Assembly: GCA_018970725.1 (NCBI GenBank)
Contig: JAGWVU010000003.1
Span: 1-64,000 of the forward strand
Origin: Verrucomicrobiota bacterium
GTDB taxonomy: Bacteria; Verrucomicrobiota; Verrucomicrobiia; Verrucomicrobiales; DEV007
DNA: 64,000 bases
Reading direction: 5' to 3'
Both the position numbers and the translations under genes were made by a program. Of the stretch, positions 34,833 to 44,390 are shown piece after piece (position 1 is the stretch's first letter; each line of letters starts with the position of its first letter). Under the pieces are notes generated by a model, which worked only from the letters and a program-made list of their open reading frames with translations, was not told the DNA's origin and made no database searches.

Positions 34833-36554
34833 TCAGGCGATCGGGGCGAGCGATTCCAATTCAGCCAGCGCGGAGAGGACCTCCTGCTTTTCCTCATTGG
34901 AGACCGGTTCGGAGCTGTCGGAGGCACCGGCGTAGAGGATCGAGTTTCCAGCCCGCCACATGTCCTCCAGTGCGGTTGTGGACCGGGGGGTGAGTTTGGC
35001 GGGGAGTTGCGTATGTTTGACCCGCCAGCGTTCGAAGTATTCCAAAACCATGGCGTAGAATTGGGCCCGGCTGAGGTGTTGAGAGGAGCGCGCCCGGACT
35101 TTCTCAAGCGTCATCTCGAAACGGCGCCGGCGTTCGGCCTGCCAGTTGCGCCAGCGTTGCAAGGACCAACCGCCGACGAGACCGGCCAGAACGGAGAACG
35201 GAAGCAGTTGCCACAGCCAGAAGGACGGGCGGGTGACGAGGCTGCCGTTCAGCGGTCGCCAGCTGGGGCTGTTGGTGTGGATGAAGAGGATGTCGTCCAG
35301 CTGCTCCCCCTGGAACCCGATCTGGTTGAGGATGGCATGGCCCGAGGCTGGGTCCGCGGTGGGATCAGGGATGATGTTCAGCGGGATGGCCGGTGAACGC
35401 AGGGTTACATACCGCTCGGCGGCGGGGTCGAAGAAGGCGAGTTCCAGCGGGGGGAGCGAAGGGTGTTTCCTCAGGGGAATGACCACTTGGGCGTAGCTCA
35501 CCGTTTGGCTGTCCGAGCCCCCGGGATTCTCCACCTTGGCGACCGGATAGACCCTCCATCCTTCGGTTTCAGGAAGTTGCGGGGGTTGCAGGCTGTCGAG
35601 GTTTCCGTTGCCGCGCACGCGGACATCGATGGAGAGCGGATCCCCGGCACGGAGTTCCGCAGGGTGGGCCTTGACCTCCAGTTCAAAGGAGCCAACGGCC
35701 CCGCTGAACGAGGGCGGCCGGCCGGCTTCGGGGAGCGGTTTGATGGTGAAGGTGAGTTCGTTGCTGGAAATGGTGCGGCTTTCCGAGAGCCTCATCATGG
35801 CTTTGGGGAAAAGGCTGCTGCCGGGCTTGGCGATATCCGTTTCCACCGATGCCGGGCCGAGCGAGAGGGTTCCGGGGGCAAGGGCGGCGACTTGGGTGGG
35901 AAAGCGGACGTTGCTGAAGGGAATGCCGTCGATCTGTTCGGGATTGAGACGATAGGTAGTGGGGAACGGCTTGATCACGAACTTGCCGGAGTTCTCGAAC
36001 TTGGGCCGGCCGGGGCGGGCGATGCTGTTGTTTCCCCGCACGTAAAGACCGAGTTCGATCGGAATGAGTTCGTTGACGTAGGCCTCGGTTTTGCTTGCCT
36101 GAAAGGTGAGGAAGTAGGGTTGGCTCGAGTTGAACTGGGGGCGGTTGCCGGAGAGTTTGACGATCTCGATGCTCAACGGGGAGGTGGCGACCTCCTTGCC
36201 ACGAACCCGCAATTTAATGGCCGGGATGGTGAAGGTTCCGGGTGCCTGCCCGATCACCGGGTAGAGGTATTTGTTCTGAACGGTGAGGACGCCGTTGACC
36301 GTGGAGTGGGCGTAGTTGGAAACGGGGGGGCGCGAGGGATCGCCGACACTCAATCCCGGAGCGGCGATTACGTTCGGGATTTCCTCCGGTTGGCCGCCTT
36401 GGACGATCAGTTGGAGGTAGGAGGTGATGCCCACGGCGACCTGGGTTTCCTCCAGAACGGCTTCGACCGAAATCTCATTCTGCGCCGGAGCGATTTGCCC
36501 GGAGACGAGCCAGCACGCGAGCCACGCGGCGACGAAGCAAGGCGAAAGGCGCAT
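34833..36554 (-). CDS. batD: BatD protein
   Basis: 573 residues. A signal peptide (residues 1 to about 24) is followed by a long beta-rich extracytoplasmic region with repeats typical of BatD (EETQVAVGITSYLQLIV, VTVQNKYLYPVIGQAPGTFTIP-like). One membrane helix (about 440-460, FWLWQLLPFSVLAGLVGGW) and a cytosolic helical tail complete it. Sits between the BatB-BatC and BatE genes, as in Bacteroidetes and Leptospira. The complex has been linked to aerotolerance or stress, but its mechanism is unknown. Confidence 0.88.
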   Translation of the reverse strand: MRLSPCFVAAWLACWLVSGQIAPAQNEISVEAVLEETQVAVGITSYLQLIVQGGQPEEIPNVIAAPGLSVGDPSRPPVSNYAHSTVNGVLTVQNKYLYPVIGQAPGTFTIPAIKLRVRGKEVATSPLSIEIVKLSGNRPQFNSSQPYFLTFQASKTEAYVNELIPIELGLYVRGNNSIARPGRPKFENSGKFVIKPFPTTYRLNPEQIDGIPFSNVRFPTQVAALAPGTLSLGPASVETDIAKPGSSLFPKAMMRLSESRTISSNELTFTIKPLPEAGRPPSFSGAVGSFELEVKAHPAELRAGDPLSIDVRVRGNGNLDSLQPPQLPETEGWRVYPVAKVENPGGSDSQTVSYAQVVIPLRKHPSLPPLELAFFDPAAERYVTLRSPAIPLNIIPDPTADPASGHAILNQIGFQGEQLDDILFIHTNSPSWRPLNGSLVTRPSFWLWQLLPFSVLAGLVGGWSLQRWRNWQAERRRRFEMTLEKVRARSSQHLSRAQFYAMVLEYFERWRVKHTQLPAKLTPRSTTALEDMWRAGNSILYAGASDSSEPVSNEEKQEVLSALAELESLAPIA

Positions 36555-36559
36555 CTCGG

Positions 36560-38401
36560 TTACCAGTTTTTAAAGGGTTGTGAGGAAGATGGTAAAGGCA
36601 TCGCCGGCTTGGCCTTGAGATCCTCGCCGGCGTTCTGCTCGAGAATCTGCCGTGCCTGCTCCGGATTCCAAGGAAGTTTCCGCGGTGGCGTGTCCGGTGC
36701 GTCACGAGGGTCGGGGGGCGGATTCTTGTCATCCTGCGGCTTTTCGGGCGGTTCCGGTGCTTCGGAGCCGGGGGGCTCTTCGCCGGGTGGGGGTGATTGC
36801 TTGTCCTTGTCGTTTCCGGGATTGTCCTTCTCCGGTTCGGGTTCCGGCTCCGGCTTCTCCTCCTTTTTCTCCTCTGGTGGAGGTTCCTTCTCCAACTGCT
36901 TGAGCAATTCCTCGACGAACTTCCGGTTCTGCAGGGCCGACTCGTTCTTCCGATTGAGATTGAGCACCAGATCGTAGTGCCGGACCGCCGCTTCCCAATC
37001 CGCCTTGGCTTGCGGTCGCTTCGAAGCGTCAAAGCTGGCGCGGCCGGTGGCAAAAAGGGCGCCCGCCAGATTGTAGTGGGCTCTCTCCCGGAGCGATCGA
37101 TCCCGGGTCAGGAGGGCGAGGCTGAAGGCCTCCTTTGCGGTCGCGAAATCGCCCGAACGGCAGGCGGCGGCTCCGATCCCGAACTGGCAGTGTTCCCGGG
37201 TCAAGGCGAGGGGGGCCCCGGCGGAACTGGCAGTGAACAGTTCCTGGGCCTCCGCGTATGCACCCTCTTTGTAGGCTCGCAAGGCGTCTCCCGGGGAAGC
37301 GGCCCGGGCGGTTCCGCCGTCGATGATCCATCCCAGCGCTCCGGCAAGGGGAAGGAAGACGGCGGAGGCGGCTTCGCCGCGCCATCGGGAAGGGGAAGCC
37401 AGGCCGGTGAACATCGGCCAGAGATGGGAAAGCAGGAGAAGGATCATGCCGGCGGTGAGGGGAATGGCGTAGCGCTCGTGCGGGATCCGCACATCCTCGG
37501 CGCGGAGCTTCGCCGATTCAAGCTTGCGGAGCGCTTGTTGGACGATGGCGTTCACGGAGGATTCGGAGCCGAGCTGCACGTAGACACCGCCGGAGCCTTC
37601 GGCCAATTCACGCAAGGCGGGTGCACTGAGCCTGCTGCGCACGATCTGGCCGGATTCGTCCCTTAGGAATTGCCCGGGATTCTCCGGGTCCGGAATGATG
37701 CTGCCTTCGGAAGTGCCGGTTCCGATGGAGAGAATGAGGAGTTTGGCTTCGTTGATTTGCGTGAGGGCTTGGGAGCGTTCCCTCCCGCCCTCGAGATCCT
37801 CGCCGTCGCTGAAAAGAATCAGGGCGGCCAAGCTGTTCTCCGTGTTCCGCAGGCTTTCGATGGCCAAGCGGGGCGGCTCGCTCAGGTTGGTCCCGCCACG
37901 CGGAATCACCTCGACGTCAAGTTGCGAGATCGTCTCGATCACGGCGGCGTGGTCGATCGTCAAGGGGGCTTGGATGAAGGCCTTGCCGGCGAAGGCGATG
38001 ACTCCCAGCCGGTCGGCCGGAAGGTTGCGCACCAAGTCTTGGGCGAGGAGTTTGGCGCGCTCCAACCGGTTGGGCTGCACGTCGGTGGCGAGCATGCTTC
38101 GGGAGGTGTCGATGGCGAGGAAGATGTTGCGTTGCGAGGTGGAGGTCTCGATCTGCTGGAATCCCCACTGGGGCCGGGCCAGGGCGGTGATGAAGGCGAG
38201 CAGCGCGAGACCTTGCAGACCAAATCCGGTCCAGTCGGCCCAACACGGGCGCCGCTTCACGAGCCGGGGTTGCAAGCGTTTCGCGACGATTCCGTCCACG
38301 GCCGCGGCGGCGCGGGAACGGGACCACCATTTGAGGCCTGCGAGGAACGGCAGGAACAAGGTGAGGATGAACCACTGGGGGACGGCGAAATCGATCGTCA
38401 T
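36560..38401 (-). CDS. BatB-BatC fusion: VWA domain membrane protein with TPR and Pro/Glu-rich tail
   Basis: 613 residues. N-terminal membrane helices flank a VWA domain whose MIDAS motif is DTSRSM, with FSDGEDLEGG later. After another helix (about 317-335 and 355-370) comes a TPR section (ALRAYKEGAYAEAQELF, REHCQFGIGAAACRSGDFATAKEAF, AHYNLAGALF). The long tail (about 490-580) is dominated by Pro, Glu and Lys and must be disordered. In other genomes BatB (VWA) and BatC (TPR) are separate genes; here they are one frame. It lies 9 bases after BatA. Confidence 0.9.
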   Translation of the reverse strand: MTIDFAVPQWFILTLFLPFLAGLKWWSRSRAAAAVDGIVAKRLQPRLVKRRPCWADWTGFGLQGLALLAFITALARPQWGFQQIETSTSQRNIFLAIDTSRSMLATDVQPNRLERAKLLAQDLVRNLPADRLGVIAFAGKAFIQAPLTIDHAAVIETISQLDVEVIPRGGTNLSEPPRLAIESLRNTENSLAALILFSDGEDLEGGRERSQALTQINEAKLLILSIGTGTSEGSIIPDPENPGQFLRDESGQIVRSRLSAPALRELAEGSGGVYVQLGSESSVNAIVQQALRKLESAKLRAEDVRIPHERYAIPLTAGMILLLLSHLWPMFTGLASPSRWRGEAASAVFLPLAGALGWIIDGGTARAASPGDALRAYKEGAYAEAQELFTASSAGAPLALTREHCQFGIGAAACRSGDFATAKEAFSLALLTRDRSLRERAHYNLAGALFATGRASFDASKRPQAKADWEAAVRHYDLVLNLNRKNESALQNRKFVEELLKQLEKEPPPEEKKEEKPEPEPEPEKDNPGNDKDKQSPPPGEEPPGSEAPEPPEKPQDDKNPPPDPRDAPDTPPRKLPWNPEQARQILEQNAGEDLKAKPAMPLPSSSQPFKNW

Positions 38402-38410
38402 GGGACAGGG

Positions 38411-39415
38411 TCAGGGGGAGCGGCGCCACCAGGTTTCCTGACCGATGGCTCGAAGCAGGGCGAGGGCGAACATGAGCACCACCAAGGGCGCGAACAGGTC
38501 GGTCGGATCGACCCGGGTCCGGGCCGTACGTTCGGTGGTTTCGAGGGAATCGATGTAGCCGAAGATCCGTTCGAGATTCTCCAGGTCCTGGGCCATGAAG
38601 GACTCGCCCCCGGCGGCCTTGGCGATGCCTTGGAGGGTTTCGAGATCGAACTCCTGGTTGAGGGAGAGCGGTCCGCTGCTGGTGGGGATGGTGTGCCGGC
38701 CGGGAGTGCCGACGGCAATGGTGTGGATCTTGATGCCGAGTTGGTTGGCCAGTTCTGCAGCGGTGACCGGCGCCAGATTCCCGGAATTGTTGGCTCCGTC
38801 CGTGAGGAGGACGATGACCTTGCTTCTGGCGTCTCGTTTGTCGAGCCGTTTGGCGGAAGCGGCGATGACGGAGCCGATGGCGGTGCCGTCCTCCACGAGA
38901 CCGATGGTGATGCGGCTGAGGCTGTCCTGAAGCCATTCGTGGTCGAGGGTGATGGGGCTGACGAGGTAGGGGCGGCCGGCGAACGCGACGAGCCCGATTC
39001 GGTCCATGGGCCGGCGTTTGAGGAAATTGCGGATAACGGCGCGGGAAGCGGTCAGGCGGTTCACCATCTTGCCCTCGTAGGGAATATCTTCGACGAGCAT
39101 GGAGCGGGAGACATCGATGGCCACAATGAGTTCGACGCCGCTCTCCTTGACCACCTTGTAGGTATTGAGGTGCTGGGGGCGGGCGAGGGCGAAGATGCCA
39201 AGGGCCAGCAGGAGGCCGAGGATCACCGGATAGGAAAAACCGCCCCAGCGCGGCCGCGGTTGTCTTCCGAGCCGGTTGAGGAGGTGCAGCGAGGAAAAGG
39301 TCACGGCTGAGTCCGCCCCGGCGCGACCGCCTAGCATGCCAAGCAGGGGGAGGACGGCCAGCAACACCAGCACCCACGGATATTGAAAGCCGAAACTCTG
39401 TTCAGGGGGATTCAT
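38411..39415 (-). CDS. batA: BatA: VWA-domain membrane protein
   Basis: 334 residues: N-terminal membrane helix (YPWVLVLLAVLPLLGML), second helix (PVILGLLLALGIFALA), then a VWA domain with MIDAS DVSRSM and LTDGANNSG, and a C-terminal helix (LFAPLVVLMFALALL). Arrangement and neighbours match BatA. The ATG at 39415 overlaps the upstream gene by 14 bases. Confidence 0.9.
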   Translation of the reverse strand: MNPPEQSFGFQYPWVLVLLAVLPLLGMLGGRAGADSAVTFSSLHLLNRLGRQPRPRWGGFSYPVILGLLLALGIFALARPQHLNTYKVVKESGVELIVAIDVSRSMLVEDIPYEGKMVNRLTASRAVIRNFLKRRPMDRIGLVAFAGRPYLVSPITLDHEWLQDSLSRITIGLVEDGTAIGSVIAASAKRLDKRDARSKVIVLLTDGANNSGNLAPVTAAELANQLGIKIHTIAVGTPGRHTIPTSSGPLSLNQEFDLETLQGIAKAAGGESFMAQDLENLERIFGYIDSLETTERTARTRVDPTDLFAPLVVLMFALALLRAIGQETWWRRSP

Positions 39416-39995
39416 CCGGCTTGACGGGTTCGGGGGCCTTTTGCACCAGGAGGCTCGCCTGGTTCCAAAGTTGTTCCTTGAATTCCCCGTGGCGGGTCCC
39501 GGGCTGGAATTTCGCTTGGTCGCAGGCCTGGAGAAAGGCGTCCAATCCGGACGCGAACCCCGCGGGAAGCGCATCGGGAAACGCGACGAGCAGGGCGCGG
39601 AATTCTTCCTGGGTGCGGGTCGTCAACCCGATCCCATATTTCCTTTCCGCAAAACGCCGGACCGTGGAGCCGAGGAGAATGGCCAGATCGCGCAACGGCA
39701 GGTCCGGAGAAGATTTCAGCTTGGCCAGCATGGCTCGGGCCTCATCGGCCGGTGGGGGTAAGGAAGCCGCTGCGGGGCGGGGGCGGGCCTTCAGGATTAG
39801 GGCGCCAAGCCAACGGAGGAGCAAAATCAGGAGAAGCACTTCGGCCAGATAAATGGCAACCACCGCCCAGCCCGGGAGTCCGAACAGATCCGGACGGAGC
39901 GCGAGCCACGCCGGGGGAGGCAGGGGCATGGGATCCGCCCAGTCCGAAGGCAAATCCGGAATTTTGCCGGGTTGCAACGTCAGTTCCTCTCCCAT
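39402..39995 (-). CDS. DUF4381-like membrane protein of the Bat operon
   Basis: 197 residues with one strong membrane helix (about 43-68, WAVVAIYLAEVLLLILLLRWLGALIL), Pro-rich on both sides, and a cytosolic helical domain containing RDLAILLGSTVRRFAERKYG and TRTQEEFRALL. This matches the DUF4381 pattern seen between DUF58 and BatA genes. A role in the Bat complex is inferred from position. Confidence 0.78.
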   Translation of the reverse strand: MGEELTLQPGKIPDLPSDWADPMPLPPPAWLALRPDLFGLPGWAVVAIYLAEVLLLILLLRWLGALILKARPRPAAASLPPPADEARAMLAKLKSSPDLPLRDLAILLGSTVRRFAERKYGIGLTTRTQEEFRALLVAFPDALPAGFASGLDAFLQACDQAKFQPGTRHGEFKEQLWNQASLLVQKAPEPVKPDESP

Positions 39996-40017
39996 GTCAC
40001 CGGTTCCCGTGGGCTGA

Positions 40018-40914
40018 TCAGTTCCGGGTGGCTACCCGCCGCCGGAAAAACGATTGCAATGCCGGAAGATACTCCGCCTCCGTCCCCGCCTTGATCAGGT
40101 CCACCGAGTGCTTGCGGAAGAAGACATCGACCTCCTCCTGCCAGCGCCGCCGTTCGGTGGCATAGGCGTGGCGCAACGCGCGGTCGGAGGTGTTGACCTC
40201 ACGGGATTTCCCGGTCTCGGGGTCCCGAAAGCACATGCGGCCGACGGGCGGGAGTTCGCGTTCCGCCGGATCACTCACCTGAACGGCCACCAGATCATGC
40301 CGAGCCCCGGCGGAACGAATGCTTTCACTGCGGAGTTCGAAGAGGAAATCACTGATCAGGATGACGAGAGAGCGGCGCCGGGCCAGATTGGTCAAACTGC
40401 GGAGGGCATGGCTCGCGGTGGTCACGGCACCGGAGGCGCGTTGGTGGAGGATCTCGCGGATGATGCGCAAGCCCTGGCCAGCCCCGCGGCGGGGAGGAAG
40501 GCACAGGTTGACGTCCCCGCTGAAAAGGATCAACCCCACCTTGTCCCGGTTTTGAATGGCAGTGAAGGCAAAGACGGCGGCGATTTCTGCGGCCAGTTCC
40601 CGTTTGCTCAGATGAACGCTGCCGAAGTCCATGGAGCCGCTGACATCGACCAGGAGGAACACGCTCATGTCCCGCTCCTCGGCGAAGTTCTTGATGAACG
40701 GGGTTCCGATTCGCGCGGTGACGTTCCAGTCGATGGATCGAACCTCGTCTCCGTGTTGATACTCCCGGAGGTCCTCGAAATCGAGGCCCTCCCCCTTGAA
40801 AGAGGAATGATAACGGCCCGCGATTCCACCGGTCACCAAGCCCCTCGTTTTCAGCTCGATGCGGCGCACCTTCTTGATGATGGCTTGGATTTCGGCCTCT
40901 TCGTCCGGATTCAT
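40018..40914 (-). CDS. DUF58 protein (VWA-like, Bat operon)
   Basis: 298 residues. The family signature GEGLDFEDLREYQHGDEVRSIDW-type block is complete, and is followed by VFLLVDVSGSMDFG, a MIDAS-like site. It normally works with a MoxR AAA+ ATPase, yet no moxR gene lies upstream here; the next gene is divergent pdhA. First gene of the minus-strand Bat operon. The ATG at 40914 gives a normal N-terminus. Confidence 0.92.
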   Translation of the reverse strand: MNPDEEAEIQAIIKKVRRIELKTRGLVTGGIAGRYHSSFKGEGLDFEDLREYQHGDEVRSIDWNVTARIGTPFIKNFAEERDMSVFLLVDVSGSMDFGSVHLSKRELAAEIAAVFAFTAIQNRDKVGLILFSGDVNLCLPPRRGAGQGLRIIREILHQRASGAVTTASHALRSLTNLARRRSLVILISDFLFELRSESIRSAGARHDLVAVQVSDPAERELPPVGRMCFRDPETGKSREVNTSDRALRHAYATERRRWQEEVDVFFRKHSVDLIKAGTEAEYLPALQSFFRRRVATRN

Positions 40915-41059
40915 CGGCGTCGGGACTGTGGGCCAGTTGGACGGGGGCCGCAAACTGGAATTCGGATCCGGAGTCCGCGAGGGGCCGGAGGCCGATTTCC
41001 GGGGTCTGTCTGGTGAAATCGGTTGCACGGGGCGAAAGCCGTTCTTTAGAGTAACCCGC

Positions 41060-42118
41060 GTGTCCGCCGCGAAGACTCATCGGTCGCCCTCTGCCCGGGC
41101 CGGCTCGAAGCACCAGACCTCCGCGCCGCACGAACTTCTTTTGTCCACCTACAAGTGGATGCTGCTTGCCCGCACCCTCGAGGACAAGCTGGCCAGCCTT
41201 TACCGGTCTGGCAAGATTGTCGGCGGCGTGTATTTGGGTCGGGGGCAGGAGGCGTTCAGCGCGGCCCTCGCCGCCCATCTCGATCAGGCGGGGGGCGACG
41301 TCTACGCCCCGTTGATCCGGGACATGGCGGGACGGTTGGCCTTCGGGGAGCCGTTGATCGATCCGATGCGGACTTACCTCGGTTCCCCGCTCGGTCCGAT
41401 GCGTGGGCGGGACGGCAACATCCACCGGGGGCGGCCGCGGGAGGGAATGCTGGCCATGATCAGTCACTTGGGCGCCATGGTTTCGGTGGTCAACGGGGTG
41501 TTGTTGTCGCGTCGGCTTCGCGGGATCGGGGGACAGGTGGGCGCGGCCTGCGTCGGGGATGGCGCCACCTCGACGGGCGCCTTTCACGAGGCGCTGAACC
41601 AGGCGGCGGTGGAAAAGCTGCCGTTGGTTGTGGCCGTGGCGAACAATCAATTTGCTTACTCGACGCCGACCTCCCGACAGTTTGCCTGCGCGGATCTGGT
41701 GGATCGGGCACTCGGTTACGGGGTGGCGGGGCATCGGTGTGACGGCACCAACCTCGAGGATTGTCTCCAGACATTCGGCGAAGCGGTGCGGCGGGCCCGT
41801 CAGGGGGAGGGGCCGCAGCTGGTGGTCGGTTCCTTGCTTCGTCTGAGCGGTCACGGGGAGCACGATGATGCCGGCTACGTTCCGGCCGCTGTCCGCAAAA
41901 GCGCACTGGCGGCGGATTGCATCGATCTGGCCGGTGGCCGCCTCATCGAGCGGGGTTGGGCCGCTGAAGTGGATTTGGCGACGTGGAAATCCGAGGCGGT
42001 GAACCGGGTGGAGGAGGTTTTGGAGCAGGTAGCTTCCGAACCGCTGCCGGATCCACTCGGGGAGACGTGGTGTGCGCTTTCGGTGCGGCATCTCTGTGAG
42101 GGGAATCTGGGCGCATGA
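41060..42118 (+). CDS. pdhA: Pyruvate/2-oxoacid dehydrogenase E1 component, alpha subunit
   Basis: 352 residues. Thiamine-diphosphate decarboxylase subunit of the pyruvate (or branched-chain 2-oxoacid) dehydrogenase complex. The TPP motif starts at GDGATSTGAFHEALN and ends in VANNQ. GKIVGGVYLGRGQEAFS and the phosphorylation-loop-like SGHGEHDDAGYV are also present. The GTG at 41060 is used because the conserved helix LLLSTYKWMLLARTLEDK begins before the first ATG (41159). A weak promoter (TTGCAC/TAGAGT, 41023-41052) lies just before it, so the mRNA may be nearly leaderless. Overlaps pdhB as ATGA. Confidence 0.9.
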   Translation: MSAAKTHRSPSARAGSKHQTSAPHELLLSTYKWMLLARTLEDKLASLYRSGKIVGGVYLGRGQEAFSAALAAHLDQAGGDVYAPLIRDMAGRLAFGEPLIDPMRTYLGSPLGPMRGRDGNIHRGRPREGMLAMISHLGAMVSVVNGVLLSRRLRGIGGQVGAACVGDGATSTGAFHEALNQAAVEKLPLVVAVANNQFAYSTPTSRQFACADLVDRALGYGVAGHRCDGTNLEDCLQTFGEAVRRARQGEGPQLVVGSLLRLSGHGEHDDAGYVPAAVRKSALAADCIDLAGGRLIERGWAAEVDLATWKSEAVNRVEEVLEQVASEPLPDPLGETWCALSVRHLCEGNLGA

Positions 42119-43080
42119 ACGTCACGTATCTGGACGCCATCCGCGAGGCGCAGGCCAAGGCATTGGCCCGGGACGACCGGGTTTTTCTTTACGGTCAGGA
42201 TATCGCCGCGTTCGGAGGTGCTTTCAAAGCCACCAAACGGCTGGCCGAGGAATTTCCCGGCCGGGTCTTGGACAGCCCGATCAGCGAGGATGCCATGGTC
42301 GGCCTGGCCATTGGGGCCGCCATCGACGGCATGCGTCCGATCATCGAGATGCAATTCGCGGATTTCTCCTCGATCGCGTTCAATCAGATTGTCAATCAGG
42401 CCGGGACTCACTTCTACCGCACCGGTGTGCCGGTGCCCTTCGTGATTCGTTTGCCGAGCGGGGGGAACAAGGGGTCCGGTCCGTTTCACAGCCAGAGTCT
42501 GGAGTCCCTCTACGCCCATTTCCCCGGCTTGGTGGTTCTCATGCCCGCCACGGTGGAAGACGCCTACACCATGCTGCTCGATGCCGTGGAGTTGGACGAT
42601 CCGGTCATCTTCTGTGAGCACAAGCTTCTCTACTATCATCTCAAGGCGGACAAACTTCCGGCCGAGGGATTGCCGATCGGCAAGGCTCGAATCGCCCGGG
42701 CCGGAACCCATGCCACCGTGGTGACCGCCGGAGCCATGCTCCACGAGGCGCTCAAGGCCGCGAATCAACTCGCCGAGGAGGCATGGGAGATCGAGGTGGT
42801 CGATCTCCGTTCCGCCAAACCGATCGACACCGATACGATCCTCGCTTCCGTGGCCCGGACCGGTCGGATTCTCTGTGTGGCGGAGTCGTTTCCCTGGGGA
42901 GGGCTCAACGCAGAGGTCATCGCACGGGTGGTTGGGGAAGGTTTCCACCTGTTGGATGCGCCTCCCCTCCGCTTGAATTCCCGGGATACGCCGATCCCGT
43001 ATCATCCAAACCTGTGGGCCGCGCATCGTCCCACCGCCGCCTCGATCACCACGGCTCTGAGAAAACTTCTTGGTTTCTGA
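42115..43080 (+). CDS. pdhB: Pyruvate/2-oxoacid dehydrogenase E1 component, beta subunit
   Basis: 321 residues, the usual length. Motifs: YLDAIREAQAKAL, EDAMVGLAIGAAIDGMRPI, MQFADFSSIAFNQIVNQAG, PSGGNKGSGPFHSQSLE and a C-terminal PKPIDTDTI-like AKPIDTDTILASV. Forms the alpha2beta2 E1 with the upstream subunit; the four-base overlap supports balanced synthesis. Confidence 0.95.
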   Translation: MNVTYLDAIREAQAKALARDDRVFLYGQDIAAFGGAFKATKRLAEEFPGRVLDSPISEDAMVGLAIGAAIDGMRPIIEMQFADFSSIAFNQIVNQAGTHFYRTGVPVPFVIRLPSGGNKGSGPFHSQSLESLYAHFPGLVVLMPATVEDAYTMLLDAVELDDPVIFCEHKLLYYHLKADKLPAEGLPIGKARIARAGTHATVVTAGAMLHEALKAANQLAEEAWEIEVVDLRSAKPIDTDTILASVARTGRILCVAESFPWGGLNAEVIARVVGEGFHLLDAPPLRLNSRDTPIPYHPNLWAAHRPTAASITTALRKLLGF

Positions 43081-43111
43081 GCGCTTGAGGTGATTTTGCT
43101 GGTCCCAGACC

Positions 43112-44377
43112 ATGCCGCGAATTCCGATTCTCATGCCGCAGTTGGGCGAAGCCATCGCCGAGGCAGTCGTCAGGTCCATCCGGGTCAAGCCCCTGGACCG
43201 GGTGGACTGTGATCAGGAAGTGATGGAGGTCGAGACCAACAAGACCAACATGGGGGTCACCGTTCCCTGCCGGGGGAAAGTGGTGGAAATCACGGCGGTG
43301 CTCGACGCGAGTTATCCGGTGGGAGCGACGCTCGGCTATCTGGAGGTGACGGCGGCCGATGCGGCGCGGGCGGGATTCAAGGAACCCGGCCCGACCCGGG
43401 GCAAACGGAAACCGGCCAATCGTCAGGCAACGGGCGCGGCCGCGGCCAAGCAAGGAGAGGCCGTGAACGGGGGAATCCACTTCCGGGTTGATGAGGAGGA
43501 TGCCTTCACGGTGGCCGAACCGACCGGTGTCCGGCCCACGGTGGGCTTGCCGGTGCCGGCAAACGCGACCGGCGCCACGTATCTTTCGCCCCGGATGAAG
43601 GCGCGGATGCAAGAACTCGGTTTGAATGCGGCGGACTTGAGCGGCATTGCCGGGACCGGTGCGGGAGGGAGGGTGACCATCGAGGATTTTGAGAAATTCG
43701 TACGGCAACTGGACAGTCACGCGCAATCGGACGCCTCGCCCATGCGGATTGCGGTGGCCGACGCGATGCGGCGGAGTTGTCTGCGCCCGCTGGCGACCGT
43801 GGGGCGTCCGGTTTTGCTGGACCGTTTGCTCATGCACCGCAAGCAGTCCCCGAGCAAGCCGGGGCCCACGCTGTATGTCATCCGCGCCCTGGCCATCGCA
43901 ATTGCGGAAAACACCGCCGTCGGGGGGCGCCTGGTGGGCGGCAAGATCATTCATCCGCGCTCGATCGACATCGGCTTCGCGGTGGAGGTGGACGACGGGG
44001 TTTTGGTTCCGATCATCCGGGAGGTGGACAACCGGCCTTTGCGGGAGATGGTGGAGCCCTATAACCAACTGGTCCGGCAGGCGCAGTCCCGCAAACTTTC
44101 CTTGGAGGCCACCGGGACCGGGATTGCCACGGTGACGAATTTCGGAACCTTTGGCTTGGTTTGGGCCACGCCCATCCCCTTGCCGGAACAGAATCTGGTG
44201 CTCGGGTTGGGGGCGGGTCGCAAAAAGCCGGTCTGGAGCGACGAGGTGGAAGCATTCGTCCCGGCCACCGAGGCCGAGCTGACCTTGAGTTTTGATCACC
44301 GGATCCTCGACGGGGGAGCGGCCGGGCGTTTGCTGAGCCGGGTCGCCGACCTTTTGCAGAAACCGGAAACCTTGTGA
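43112..44377 (+). CDS. pdhC: Dihydrolipoamide acyltransferase (E2) of the 2-oxoacid dehydrogenase complex
   Basis: 421 residues: one lipoyl domain (about 1-80) with the lipoylated Lys44 in VETNKTNM; a linker; a peripheral-subunit-binding domain (YLSPRMKARMQELGL ... GRVTIEDF, about 160-200); and the catalytic core ending in the active-site FDHRILDG (His396, Asp400). The usual lipoyl motif is ETDKA; here it is ETNKT. No E3 gene follows, so E3 must be encoded elsewhere. Confidence 0.93.
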   Translation: MPRIPILMPQLGEAIAEAVVRSIRVKPLDRVDCDQEVMEVETNKTNMGVTVPCRGKVVEITAVLDASYPVGATLGYLEVTAADAARAGFKEPGPTRGKRKPANRQATGAAAAKQGEAVNGGIHFRVDEEDAFTVAEPTGVRPTVGLPVPANATGATYLSPRMKARMQELGLNAADLSGIAGTGAGGRVTIEDFEKFVRQLDSHAQSDASPMRIAVADAMRRSCLRPLATVGRPVLLDRLLMHRKQSPSKPGPTLYVIRALAIAIAENTAVGGRLVGGKIIHPRSIDIGFAVEVDDGVLVPIIREVDNRPLREMVEPYNQLVRQAQSRKLSLEATGTGIATVTNFGTFGLVWATPIPLPEQNLVLGLGAGRKKPVWSDEVEAFVPATEAELTLSFDHRILDGGAAGRLLSRVADLLQKPETL

Positions 44378-44390
44378 CGCAACGGGGCCC

